From contig NZ_JWLW01000067.1 of the NCBI RefSeq assembly GCF_000808575.1, positions 62,001-126,000 of the forward strand: 64,000 nucleotides of DNA, read 5' to 3'. The notes under the pieces are model-generated. The model was given only the letters and a program-made list of their open reading frames with translations, ran no database searches and was not told where the DNA came from. A program made the translations under genes and the position numbers. This DNA comes from Alteromonas marina (GTDB lineage Bacteria > Pseudomonadota > Gammaproteobacteria > Enterobacterales > Alteromonadaceae). Positions 35,574 to 45,700 of the stretch are shown here, one piece after another; positions within the stretch are counted from its first letter, which is position 1; every line of letters starts with the position of its first letter.

Positions 35574-38279
35574 TTAATTTAGCTGCCAAGTAAAACCTAG
35601 CTCAAAGGTACGGCCATACTCCTCGTACTGCGCGTTTTGACTACGTGTATCAAAGTAGTTATAGAAAGGCTCGTCACCTAGGTTAATGCCGTTGAAATAC
35701 ACCTGCATGCTGTCGTTAATGTAATAACGGGCCATGAAATCAATCTGTACATGGTCATCTTCAAATCTCAGCATATCACCGTCAATTTCTTCAAAGTTTT
35801 CACTTTTATACGTGGTGGCAAGTCGTACGCTGAAATCATTCGCTTCGTAACCAATGGTTAAGTTACCAATGCGATCAGACTGATTCGGCAATTGGGTTTC
35901 GAACGTTTCGCCGTCTAAGAAAGTTGTCGCTTCAGAGTCGGTAAAAGTGGCGTTTGCAGATACAATAAACCCGTTATTAAACGCTTTGACCCAAGAAAGC
36001 TCCAAGCCGGTCAAGTCAGCAGAGTCGCCGTTAATTGGCTGAATAACTTCTTCAAAGCCTTCCCACCCAGTGGTACCTGCAACATCTGCATACACAACAA
36101 AGTTGTCGATAGTCTTATAGAACAAACCTGCTGAAATTACGCCTATGTCACCAGGGTAGTATTCAATTGACAAATCAACGTTTTGTGCTTCATAAGGCTG
36201 AAGTTCTGGGTTGCCGACTTCTGCCTCACGTTCTGTAACGAAAATGCCATCGTCTTCTTCGGTTTTACTTTCGATAATTTGAAACGCAGCCACATCTTCA
36301 AATTTTGGACGTGAAATGGTTTGAGTGTAGGCGGCACGAAGCTGTAGTTTGTCAGAAAACGTATATCTGGCGTTTACACTCGGTAGCCAGTAGTCATAAT
36401 CGCGCTCAGCTTCCCATGGTGTGTTAATCACTTCTTCTACATTGGTTTGTTCGTTTTCAACAAGCTCTACGCGCATGCCTGATGTTGAAAAGTCGGTACG
36501 CTCATAGCGAATACCGGCAACCAAGTTAAGCTTTTCAATAGCAACACTGCCCATTACGTAGGCGGCAAAAATATCTTCTTCATTTACATATGTGGCACCG
36601 CGAGACTCAACTTCTGAATTAAGGCTGTCTACTTCAAGGCTTGAGCGGTTATCGTTAAAGTAGCTGCGCATTACGCCCCGGTTAAGCCCAGGACCGAAAT
36701 CATCGAGTGCATACTCTGGGCTAGCAGTACCAAACTGAGAGGCATCTAGCCCGTCAAAGTCGCCATCAAATATCGTGATGCTGCTGTCTCTGTCTTTTTC
36801 TCTGCTGCGGTATTTCGAACCGAATTTGAATTCACCAATATAGCCACCTAAATTAACAGGGCGTGCGGCATCAAATTTAAAACTGGTTTCTGTATCTTTG
36901 GTGTAGTTATCTTCAAAACTGATTTCATCTACCTCGTAGGTAGATAAGTCCATGGCATCAGCGTTTTGCGATATTGTTGGGCGCATGGAATTTAAATCAG
37001 AGTCAATACTGTCGTTTTCTGTTTTAAAGACATAGTACAAAGCGTCTGGTTCGTCTTCATCAGATTTTGCATAACCAAGTTGCCAGTTTGCTTTCCACGT
37101 CTCTAATTGGTGCTCACCACCTAGTGCCACAGTAAAGATGCTCTGACTTTCGTAACGATCTTTGCTTTCTCTTTCTATTTCCGAGTCCTCACCGTCAAAA
37201 ATGAAAATATTGCCTTGACGGTATTCGTCATCAGAAAACTCGCTGTAAAGTGTGCGAAGGAAATACTGGTTGTTGAAGTCGGGGCGAAAATCAATGTTCA
37301 GCGCACTACCTAAACGTTCGCGAGTGATTGTGTAGTCACGTTGCTCCAACTCGTCATCACCATTACTTTCAACGTTATCCGAACCAAAGTCTCTGTCAAA
37401 GTAAGAGATAGCGCCGGCCACACCCCATTCAGATGAAAGCTTTTTAGTAAAGGTGCCAGACAGCTTTGGGCTGGTTTTATCCACTAAATCATTTTGACTT
37501 GCTTGTACAGTAACGCTTGCGGTATCACGGGCTTTATCGAATGCACTTACACTTTTTACCGCCACCGAGCCACCAATGGCATCGCCATCCATATCTGGGG
37601 TTACAGATTTCGATACTTCTAATGTTTGAATGAGTTCTGAGGGAATAACGTCAAGTGCAACAGAGCGCACGCCTGACTCCGGCGAAGGGATATTTAGGCC
37701 ATTGATGGTTACGTTATTAAGGTTTGGGTCGATACCGCGAATTCCCACAAAGCGACCTTCGCCTTGGTCACGTTCTATAGAGAGGCCCGGCAAACGTTGT
37801 AGCGATTCCGCAGCATTCTGATCAGGAAATTGGCCAATAGCGTCTGCCGAAACAATAGACGAGATACGGTCAGATACGCGTTGTTGGTTAATGGCGCTTG
37901 CCTGTCCGCTTCGTTGGCCGCGCACCAGAATCTCGTCGATGGTATTGCCGCTACCAAATTCGACGGCAGCACGAGCAATACCATTGTCTGTCACGTTAAT
38001 CGTTTGCGTGACGGTATCTTCACCTAGATAAGAGATTTCTAAGGTATAAGTGCCTTCAGGAATAGAAGGGAAGCGAAACGTACCGTCTCTGCCAGCTTCG
38101 GTCACAAGCCCTAGCTCGATAAGTTTGATTTGTGCGCCTGTATAGCTGCGTGCTTTGGCGGCGTCTTTTACTGAACCAATAATGACACCATCAGCCGCTA
38201 AAGCAGGCGACGCAACGCTAAGGCCTAACGCCGCTACGCAGGCAAGTGTAAGGGAGGAATACGCGGTTTTAATTTTCAT
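35574..38279 (-). CDS. TonB-dependent outer-membrane receptor of the phytate/phosphate operon
   Basis: Ligand-gated outer-membrane transporter energised by TonB. A signal peptide (ending SPALA, about residue 28) is followed by a carboxypeptidase-regulatory-like beta domain (30-110), a TonB-box-like DEILVRGQ (about 117), a plug (130-250: DQNAAESLQRLPGLSIERDQGEGRF is its landmark) and a 22-strand barrel to residue 901 ending ELGFTWQLN. It is first in an operon with acid phosphatase and phytase, and a PHO box lies 81 bases upstream, so its cargo is probably an organic phosphate such as an inositol phosphate. The cargo is inferred from context only. Confidence 0.9.
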   Translation of the reverse strand: MKIKTAYSSLTLACVAALGLSVASPALAADGVIIGSVKDAAKARSYTGAQIKLIELGLVTEAGRDGTFRFPSIPEGTYTLEISYLGEDTVTQTINVTDNGIARAAVEFGSGNTIDEILVRGQRSGQASAINQQRVSDRISSIVSADAIGQFPDQNAAESLQRLPGLSIERDQGEGRFVGIRGIDPNLNNVTINGLNIPSPESGVRSVALDVIPSELIQTLEVSKSVTPDMDGDAIGGSVAVKSVSAFDKARDTASVTVQASQNDLVDKTSPKLSGTFTKKLSSEWGVAGAISYFDRDFGSDNVESNGDDELEQRDYTITRERLGSALNIDFRPDFNNQYFLRTLYSEFSDDEYRQGNIFIFDGEDSEIERESKDRYESQSIFTVALGGEHQLETWKANWQLGYAKSDEDEPDALYYVFKTENDSIDSDLNSMRPTISQNADAMDLSTYEVDEISFEDNYTKDTETSFKFDAARPVNLGGYIGEFKFGSKYRSREKDRDSSITIFDGDFDGLDASQFGTASPEYALDDFGPGLNRGVMRSYFNDNRSSLEVDSLNSEVESRGATYVNEEDIFAAYVMGSVAIEKLNLVAGIRYERTDFSTSGMRVELVENEQTNVEEVINTPWEAERDYDYWLPSVNARYTFSDKLQLRAAYTQTISRPKFEDVAAFQIIESKTEEDDGIFVTEREAEVGNPELQPYEAQNVDLSIEYYPGDIGVISAGLFYKTIDNFVVYADVAGTTGWEGFEEVIQPINGDSADLTGLELSWVKAFNNGFIVSANATFTDSEATTFLDGETFETQLPNQSDRIGNLTIGYEANDFSVRLATTYKSENFEEIDGDMLRFEDDHVQIDFMARYYINDSMQVYFNGINLGDEPFYNYFDTRSQNAQYEEYGRTFELGFTWQLN

Positions 38280-38359
38280 TTATTTTCCAATCAATTAAGC
38301 AGTCAATAGGAGTGTGAAGTAAGTGCTAAGTTAATGACTAAGTACCCTAAGAATGCTCC

Positions 38360-38377
38360 ATGACAGTTATATGACGA
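38360..38377 (-). promoter_or_regulatory. PHO box (PhoB site) upstream of the TonB receptor operon
   Basis: On the minus strand the sequence reads TCGTCAT-ATAA-CTGTCAT: two 7-base direct repeats separated by an AT-rich 4-mer, as in the PhoB consensus CTGTCAT-N4-CTGTCAT. The second half is a perfect match and the first has two mismatches. It sits 81 bases before the receptor start and is flanked by GCTCCAT (38356-38362) and ATGGAGC (38382-38388), an inverted pair. Confidence 0.7.
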
Positions 38378-38430
38378 TTTGATGGAGCAAGGGGCTTACT
38401 TGCGCAAATTGTCGCTAACTCTCAATTCGG

Positions 38431-38545
38431 TGAGCTAAATTGACCCTGGCTTAAGGTTATGATTTTAATTGATTTATGTTTCTTTTTTCGCGTTCTTTGA
38501 ATTGCTTGCCATCAAGATGTCACATTGATGAGCCAAACTGACCCT
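38431..38545 (+). repeat. 17-base direct repeat pair in the divergent spacer
   Basis: TGAGCTAAATTGACCCT (38431-38447) and TGAGCCAAACTGACCCT (38529-38545) agree at 15 of 17 positions and are 98 bases apart. They lie between the TonB receptor and the GGDEF gene and could be a paired operator. The remainder of this 373-base spacer holds the PHO box and no gene. Confidence 0.5.
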
Positions 38546-38652
38546 CGACAGTTTCATCAGATTTGGGCAAGACTCTCGTTTTATGTTAGGCGCTGTAAGC
38601 CGCGGACTGGCGCGTGATGTATTCAATATTAGAGATTTCCAAAGAGAGCATT

Positions 38653-39564
38653 ATGTTTACCTTTACAAATTCAACACAATTTAGGCATCACAAGCTTTGG
38701 CTGGTATTTACGTTTTGCGTGGTAACGTTGGCGGTTTGCCTGGCTTTTATGTTTGGCAATGCAAAAGAAAGCACCGTGATATCAGGCCTCGATATTGTGG
38801 GAGAGGGAAGCATTGCTTTTTTAACTTTGGCGTGGATGCTAGCTGCGCTTGCCAGCCGTCCTCCAGGTAAAGTAACGAGCCTTCTCACGGTAGGACTCGG
38901 CTTCTTTCTATTTTCAGTCAGTTTAGATTTCTTGGATGAGTTTTTTCATTATCCTGAAGAGGCTTATTGGCTAAGCATGATTGAGTCTTATCCTGCGGCT
39001 GTGGGTATGGTAGTAATGACCGCGGCACTGTATCAGTGGCACCTAGAGCAGCGCGCGTTAAATTTGCAATTACGACGTCGTGAATGGGACGTTCGGGATC
39101 ACGATGCTATCGATCCTATTACTCAACTTTACCGTGCAGAGTATTGGAAAGCACAAATAAATAAATTACAGCATTCCGGAAAGTCAGCTGTAATTGCCAT
39201 CATCGATATCAATAACTTCTCTAAGTTTAATCAAAAGTATGGATACACAGAAGGCGACAGGTATCTGCACGACATTGCACAATTGGTGGTTATGAATTTG
39301 CGGCAGCAAGATCTAGCGTGTCGTTACGCTGGTGATAGGTTTGCTATTTTGATGCCAGACGTCTCGCCCATGCAGGCCGATGTCATCCTGAATGATATCA
39401 AAGTAAGTATTCAGCACCTTGCTTTTAGACATAGTCTCAATGCCAACGCCATTTATACCACCGCACGCAGTACTCAAGTAACGTTGTTACCTAATCAGCG
39501 CCTTGCGACTGTGCTAAACACCATGCTCTTTGAGCTTGAGCGTTCTCATGACAGTGCAGCGTAG
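38653..39564 (+). CDS. membrane GGDEF-domain protein with degenerate signature
   Basis: About 303 aa: several N-terminal hydrophobic helices (about residues 15-130, with IVGEGSIAFLTLAWMLAAL) and a C-terminal GGDEF domain (about 150-300). The domain keeps DPITQLYRAEYW and AVIAIIDINNFSKFNQKYGYTEGDRYL, but the active-site signature is AGDRF in place of GGDEF. Nucleotide cyclisation is therefore unlikely unless this variant is active. I place the start at ATG 38653, shortly after GAGAG; a longer frame from 38614 has no clear ribosome site. The AraC-type gene follows 27 bases later, suggesting cotranscription. Confidence 0.8.
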   Translation: MFTFTNSTQFRHHKLWLVFTFCVVTLAVCLAFMFGNAKESTVISGLDIVGEGSIAFLTLAWMLAALASRPPGKVTSLLTVGLGFFLFSVSLDFLDEFFHYPEEAYWLSMIESYPAAVGMVVMTAALYQWHLEQRALNLQLRRREWDVRDHDAIDPITQLYRAEYWKAQINKLQHSGKSAVIAIIDINNFSKFNQKYGYTEGDRYLHDIAQLVVMNLRQQDLACRYAGDRFAILMPDVSPMQADVILNDIKVSIQHLAFRHSLNANAIYTTARSTQVTLLPNQRLATVLNTMLFELERSHDSAA

Positions 39565-39590
39565 GTTGGTCAGATTGGTGAAAGTAGCTT

Positions 39591-40865
39591 GTGTATGTGC
39601 ACGAAGAAGCCTGCGCTGAATATCTAATGGATTTAACGTTACCACGAATTAACGCACTGCGAGATTCTGCAAACGAAGATGCAGCTTCCGGTGCTGGGCG
39701 CTACCATTCAACACGCATATCTAGCATGGGTGTCTCTGCAAAAGGGGATGCTGATGATTTAGGCGTGGGTGTCACTGGTAGTGATAGTGCTGGTCGCGAG
39801 CAGGTAGTGATGTCTAGCCAAAATAAAGTCATCGTTGGATATTGGTTAGTGCGGGCGGTACTTAATGTGGCGCTCTCTCGTGGCGGTAATAAGAATAAAT
39901 TCTTGCGCGGTACAGGCATTTTTGAGGAGTCGTTACAACCCAATTCGCTAATAAGCATAAACCAATATTCATCGCTGCTAGTCAATGTTCATAGTCAAAC
40001 CAAAGGTAATGATGTCAGTTTTTTATTGGGTGGAGCTTTCGCTTCGCAGTGGCTTGCTAGTCCGCTGCACGTGCTTAAAACATGTGAAAATATTGAGCAG
40101 CTACTTTTACACCTTATTCAACACCCAACATTTAGGTGGTGTAGCTTACCGCTATGTCAGTTTCAGCGGTTTGAAAGTAACGACAAAATAATACTAGTGC
40201 CCCAGTTTACAGGCACTTGCAGCAAACAGCTTCCGTTCACTCTTGAAGTGGCATTTGCAACGCTGGTGGCGCTCATTAAAAATGTTGCGAACAAGCGAAT
40301 ACCTTTGTCTTTTACCTTCACATGCAGTCGACCGAAGAATATTGCTGACTATGAAACGCACCTTGGGCTTAAATTATCGTTTAATAGCCTTTTTAACAGT
40401 ATTTGCATTGAAAAAGGGGTAACAAGCCAACCCTTAGGGCTGACGGCTCAGCCGACAGATTTTGTTGAATCGCACGCTTCTCTGAAAGATTTATCAAGTA
40501 ACAGTTCAATGCAAACGAAGGGAGGGACTTCTATTGAACAGCAATACCGCTTGTCTTTGCCTGATTTTGTGAGGCATTACGTTTGTACATCCTCAAATAC
40601 ACAGTCGCCAAATATCGGGTTGCCCGAGCTAGCGGAAACCTTAGCAGTCAGCGTAGCTACGCTAAAACGGAAATTAAAAGAGTACGGCACTAGCTATCGC
40701 ACGCTGTCCGAAGAAGTTCAGCGCAATCATGCGCTTTTGCTTTTATCGGTATACAAGGTGAGTAACGAGGCTGCTGCCAACGCAATGGGCATTAACGATT
40801 TGCCTAACTTTCGTCGTACGGTAAAACGACTGACAGGTAAAACCCCTAGCGAACTTAGAAGTTAA
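39591..40865 (+). CDS. AraC-family transcriptional regulator (OruR/ArgR-like architecture)
   Basis: A 424-aa regulator with an arabinose-binding-like N-terminal domain (about 80-300: WLVRAVLNVAL, LLGGAFASQWLASPLHVLKTCENIEQLLLH) and a C-terminal AraC double helix-turn-helix (about 340-424: LPELAETLAVSVATLKRKLKEYG, then FRRTVKRLTGKTPSELRS). The effector and target are unknown. An unusual low-complexity N-terminal tail of about 75 residues contains two TGGGTGTC copies (39727-39734 read as MGV, 39766-39773 read as VGV). The exact start is uncertain because no good ribosome site is visible; ATG 39627 is an alternative. It is probably cotranscribed with the GGDEF gene. Confidence 0.8.
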   Translation: MYVHEEACAEYLMDLTLPRINALRDSANEDAASGAGRYHSTRISSMGVSAKGDADDLGVGVTGSDSAGREQVVMSSQNKVIVGYWLVRAVLNVALSRGGNKNKFLRGTGIFEESLQPNSLISINQYSSLLVNVHSQTKGNDVSFLLGGAFASQWLASPLHVLKTCENIEQLLLHLIQHPTFRWCSLPLCQFQRFESNDKIILVPQFTGTCSKQLPFTLEVAFATLVALIKNVANKRIPLSFTFTCSRPKNIADYETHLGLKLSFNSLFNSICIEKGVTSQPLGLTAQPTDFVESHASLKDLSSNSSMQTKGGTSIEQQYRLSLPDFVRHYVCTSSNTQSPNIGLPELAETLAVSVATLKRKLKEYGTSYRTLSEEVQRNHALLLLSVYKVSNEAAANAMGINDLPNFRRTVKRLTGKTPSELRS

Positions 40866-41329
40866 TCAGAAACCGTAAATCGTGTTCGCTTCTTATTTGT
40901 GAAGCATAAGGCCTTTGTAACATAACATCTCAGTGCACGATTAACCCTACTAAATAACTGTGTGAAGCTGGCCCCGACAACAAGATGGTTGGAGGCTCAC
41001 TTCTTAAACAACGCAATACTCTTTGTCACGTCATCTCAATCTAGAACTAGTATACCTGCCGTGATACGACGCAATTACAAACTTTTTGAGTCTCATTGAG
41101 AGGGTAATTATCTGTACGGTCTGTTATGGACATAGTCATTGGTAAGTAAATGTCTTTTCAATACCGTAAAAACCTTTTATCCTTTGCAGCTTTAGCTTTT
41201 CACCGTCAAAAACCGTCACGTTATGGTTTCGTTGAAGCTTTTTTTACGCACTCGCAACCAGCAGGTGGCTTTTCAGCGTAGCCTTTAAACCTTTGCTGTC
41301 ACGCAATAAAACCCAAAAGAGAGTGTTCT
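40866..41329. other. spacer between AraC-type gene and NhaC gene
   Basis: A 464-base AT-rich stretch with no convincing frame, RNA or repeat. A small hairpin GCTTC/GAAGC near 40889-40906 lies just after the AraC-type stop and may end its transcript. Confidence 0.45.
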
Positions 41330-42676
41330 GTGCACGAAAATAATGACATTGCACCAAATTCTATCGCACCCAACCCGTTAGGTTTAACGCCCATTTTGCT
41401 TTTTGTAATACTTGTTGTAGTGACAGGAATTACCACAAACGATATTACTGCGATGCCTATTTTGGTGGCGTTTTTTATCAGCGCTGGGTATGGCCTATGT
41501 TTAAATCCGAAAGGGAAAAAGGTCAGCTTCTCTGAAAAAGTACAAACGTTTTGTAAAGGCGGCGGTGATAAAAACATTATTCTTTTAGTGCTTATATTCC
41601 TGTTAGCCGGTGCGTTTTATGCGGTAACTATTGATATTGGCGCTCGGGATGCCACGGTTAATATGGCGCTGCAATTTGTGCCTTCCGCACTTATATTGCC
41701 AGGCCTCTTTTTGATTTGCTGTTTCATATCATTTTCAATGGGTACTTCCATGGGTACCATCACTGCGCTCTCGCCAATAGGTGCAGGCCTTGCCACAAGT
41801 TTGGGGCTGCCGGTAGAAATGGCGCTAGGTATTGTGGTGGGGGGCGCAATGTTCGGTGATAACCTCTCGTTTGTTTCAGACACCACCATTGCCGCAACCC
41901 GTACCCAAGGCGTTCAGCTTAAAGACAAGTTCAAGGCAAACTTAATGGTTGCTGTGCCGGCATGCATCGTCACCATGGCGTTGCTGCTTATGGTGGATGT
42001 TGATACTTCTGGCATCGTTGAAGGCGGCAGCTACGATTTTTGGCGCATAGTGCCTTACTTGTGCATTATCGCTTTTGCGCTAACAGGGTTTAACGTCATT
42101 AGCGTACTTGCAGTGGGTATTGCCAGTGCCTGCGTAGTAGGCTTGCTACAAGGAAGCTTTACGCCACTTTCAATGATGCAAAGCATTCAAAAAGGGATGG
42201 GCTGGATGCAGGACTTAGCGATGATTGCCATAACCATAGGCGGTATTGTGGCACTTATGCACGCTAACGGCGGTATAACCTGGTTAATCGAGCGTTTGAC
42301 CCGTAAAGTCACGTCAAAGAAAGGCGCTGAGTTCAGTATTGCTGGCTTAGTTAGCTTTTTGGACATTACAACGGCGAACAACACTATTGCGATTGTTACC
42401 GCTGGTCCAATTGCAAAAGACCTGAATGAAAAATACGGCGTCGACCCTCGTCGTACGGCATCACTTTTGGATATCTTTTCGTGCAGTTTCCAAGGTTTAG
42501 TCCCTTACGGGGCGCAGCTTTTAAGTGCCGCGGCCGTAGTGGGTATTTCACCATTAGCTATTACGCCGTACTGCTGGTATCCCATGCTGATTTTTGTGTT
42601 TGGTGTAGCGGCCATTTGGTTCGGTTTTCCCCGTTTTAAAACGCCGCAGGACGATGAATTAACCCAAAGCGCTTAA
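41330..42676 (+). CDS. Na+/H+ antiporter NhaC family protein
   Basis: Inner-membrane transporter of 448 aa with about 11-12 hydrophobic helices. The family core is visible: SFSMGTSMGTITALSPIGAGLA and VVGGAMFGDNLSFVSDTTIAAT (about 130-190), then WMQDLAMIAITIGGIVALM. Members exchange sodium for protons or for organic solutes, so the substrate is not certain. The start is GTG 41330, with AAAAGAGAG about seven bases upstream. It is followed by hrpA 100 bases later on the same strand. Confidence 0.85.
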   Translation: MHENNDIAPNSIAPNPLGLTPILLFVILVVVTGITTNDITAMPILVAFFISAGYGLCLNPKGKKVSFSEKVQTFCKGGGDKNIILLVLIFLLAGAFYAVTIDIGARDATVNMALQFVPSALILPGLFLICCFISFSMGTSMGTITALSPIGAGLATSLGLPVEMALGIVVGGAMFGDNLSFVSDTTIAATRTQGVQLKDKFKANLMVAVPACIVTMALLLMVDVDTSGIVEGGSYDFWRIVPYLCIIAFALTGFNVISVLAVGIASACVVGLLQGSFTPLSMMQSIQKGMGWMQDLAMIAITIGGIVALMHANGGITWLIERLTRKVTSKKGAEFSIAGLVSFLDITTANNTIAIVTAGPIAKDLNEKYGVDPRRTASLLDIFSCSFQGLVPYGAQLLSAAAVVGISPLAITPYCWYPMLIFVFGVAAIWFGFPRFKTPQDDELTQSA

Positions 42677-42776
42677 ATTCTCGTAACGCTTAACACACTG
42701 GCTTTTTAGGGCGGTATCTTCTAGGATCACCGCCCGAATTTTATTGATGATTAGAAACACGCTTTAGGATGTCACT

Positions 42777-45700
42777 TTGTCTTCACCACTTGCAATAAAA
42801 CCTCTTTACAACAAACTAGACGATTGTTTAAGCGCAGATAAGTTTCGTTTAAAGCGACGCATTACGCAGCTTGCACAAAAAGTGAATGGTACATCTGGTA
42901 TTGACGGAAAAGGCGCGGAGAAAAAAGCTGCTAATCCAAAAGCTTCAAAACGTGACAGCGCGGTTAGCGAAGAAAGCTTAAAAGCACAGTTTGAAAAACT
43001 TGAAGGCGACATCGATGCATCGATAGAAAAACGCCAATGGCGTAAAGACAACCTTCCTAAAGTTGAATACCCACCGCTGCCAGTTAGCGATAAAAAAGAA
43101 GATATTAAAGAAGCGATTGCGAATAACCAAGTCGTTATTGTTGCGGGTGAGACTGGGTCGGGTAAAACTACGCAGTTACCTAAGATATGCTTAGAGTTAG
43201 GTCGCGGTGTAAATGGCATGATAGCCCACACCCAGCCAAGACGATTAGCGGCGCGAAGTGTAGCCACTCGTATAGCCGAAGAGCTCAACACGCCGCTTGG
43301 CGAAAAGGTAGGTTTTAAAATTCGCTTTAGCGATCAGGTTAGCGAGCGAAGCTACGTTAAGCTTATGACCGACGGTATGCTGCTAGCTGAAATGCAGCAA
43401 GACCGCTTTTTAAATCAATACGATACTATCATTATCGATGAAGCCCACGAGCGAAGCCTTAATATCGACTTTTTGTTAGGCTATTTGCGTCAGCTTTTAG
43501 ATAAGCGCCCTGATTTAAAACTCATCATCACCTCTGCCACCATCGACCCAGAACGTTTCTCTAAGCATTTTAACAATGCGCCGATTATCGAAGTAAGCGG
43601 ACGTACCTATCCGGTAGAAATTCGTTACCACGCGCCAGAAGACAATGATGACGATATTGATCAAAGTGACGCCATCGTAAACGCAGTCGACGAGCTAATG
43701 CGTGAAGCACCGGGCGATATCTTAGTGTTCTTAAGCGGGGAGCGCGAGATACGCGACACCCAAGATGCCTTGAGCAAACAGCATTATCGCAACACTGAAA
43801 TTGTTCCGCTGTATGCGAGGTTGTCGGCGGCAGAGCAAAACCGCATATTTCAGTCTCACAGCGGCAGACGCATTGTACTTGCTACCAACGTGGCAGAGAC
43901 CTCGCTCACGGTGCCTGGCATTAAATACGTCATTGACCCGGGGTTTGCCCGTATTTCACGCTACAGCGCCAGAAGTAAAGTGCAGCGTTTACCTATTGAG
44001 CCAATATCTCAGGCGTCAGCGAATCAGCGGGCAGGGCGATGCGGCCGTGTGTCTGACGGTATTTGTATTCGTCTTTACAGTGAAGAAGACTATTTAGGCC
44101 GCCCAGAATTTACTGACCCAGAGATCCTACGAACCAACTTAGCGTCGGTTATTTTGCAAATGCTTGCTTTAGGGTTAGGCGACATCGCTGCGTTTCCATT
44201 TGTTCAGCCGCCTGATAACCGCAATATCAACGACGGTTTCCGTTTACTTGAAGAAATTCAAGCTATCGCGAAAGGCAAAGATAACCGAAAAACCAAGCAA
44301 AGCGGCAAAATGCAGCTTACTCCGTTAGGTCGTCAAGTAGCACGTTTACCTATAGACCCTCGCTATGCTCGTATGGTGATTGAAGCAGAGCGTACTAATG
44401 CGCTTAGCGAAGTCATGGTGATTGCAGCGGGACTTTCAATTCAAGACCCGCGGGAGCGTCCACAGGAAAAACGCCAGCAAGCAGACGAGAAGCACAGCGA
44501 ATACCACGATAAAGATTCTGACTTTATCAGTCTTTACAACTTGTGGGTGGCGTTTAGAGAGCAGCAAAACGCACTGAGTCAAAACCAATTGCGCAAATGG
44601 TGTAAGCAAAATTTCATCAACTATTTACGTATGCGTGAGTGGCAGGACATTGTTAGCCAGCTCAAAAAGTCTATCGCTGAGCTGGGCTTTGGCATTTCAA
44701 AGCATGAAGCCGACTATCAGGCTATTCACCAAGCCATCGCCAGCGGCTTGCTGTCTCACATGGGCTTTAAAGATAAAGAGCGCGAGTATATGGGCTCGCG
44801 CAATTCGCGCTTTCTTATTTTCCCGGGTTCAGGGCTATCAAAGTCTCAGCCAAAATGGGTAATGGCAGCTGAGCTTGTAGAAACCTCTAAGCTATTTGCT
44901 CGTATGGTGGCAAAAATTGACCCAGCATGGGTAGAGCCTTTGGCCGAGCATGTTGTGCAAAGAAGCTATTCAGAGCCACACTGGTCTAAAAAGCGCGGCG
45001 CGGTGATTGCCTTTGAAAAAGTAACTTTGTTCGGGTTACCCATAGTGATGAAGCGTGCGAAGGTTTATAGCCTTATCGACCCGCCAATTTGCCACGAGCT
45101 ATTTATCCGCGAAGCGTTAGTAGAGGGCAATACTAAGCTCAATTACAGCTTCTTACAGGAAAATCAGGCGCTGCTTGAGCAGGCTGACGAGTTTGAACAA
45201 AAGACCCGTCGTCGCGATTTGATAGTCGATGATGAAGAGCTTGTAAGCTTTTATGCAAAGCGTATTCCGGTTGAAGCCAATAACGACGCGGCGTTTAAAA
45301 AGTGGTTTAGACAGCACGGAAGCAACGACAGTTTAACGTTTAAAGAAGAAGACGTATATCGACAGCAGCCGGGGCAATCGGTAGCGAACGCGTTTCCTGA
45401 TGTATGGCGCCAGGGCAATATTACGCTGCCGCTACGCTATAACTTCGAACCTAATGCTGAAGACGATGGCGTAACTGTTGTCATCCCGCTGCCTGTGCTC
45501 AATCAAGTTGATAACGTAGGTTTTGATTGGCTGGTGCCGGGGCTAAGGCACGACCTAATTGTGGGTTTAATTAAAACCTTGCCTAAACGCTTGCGTCGTA
45601 ACTTTGTGCCTGCGCCTAATTTTGCTGAGGCGTGCCTTGCTGATATCAGTGAAACAGATAAGAACAACCGTCCGGTGCCGCTGCTTGAAGCTGTAACCGA

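Noticed and set aside
43755..43762. GACACCCA inside hrpA as a mobile copy
   Set aside because: It encodes RDTQDAL within conserved helicase sequence, lacks the flanking consensus and is expected by chance once or twice.
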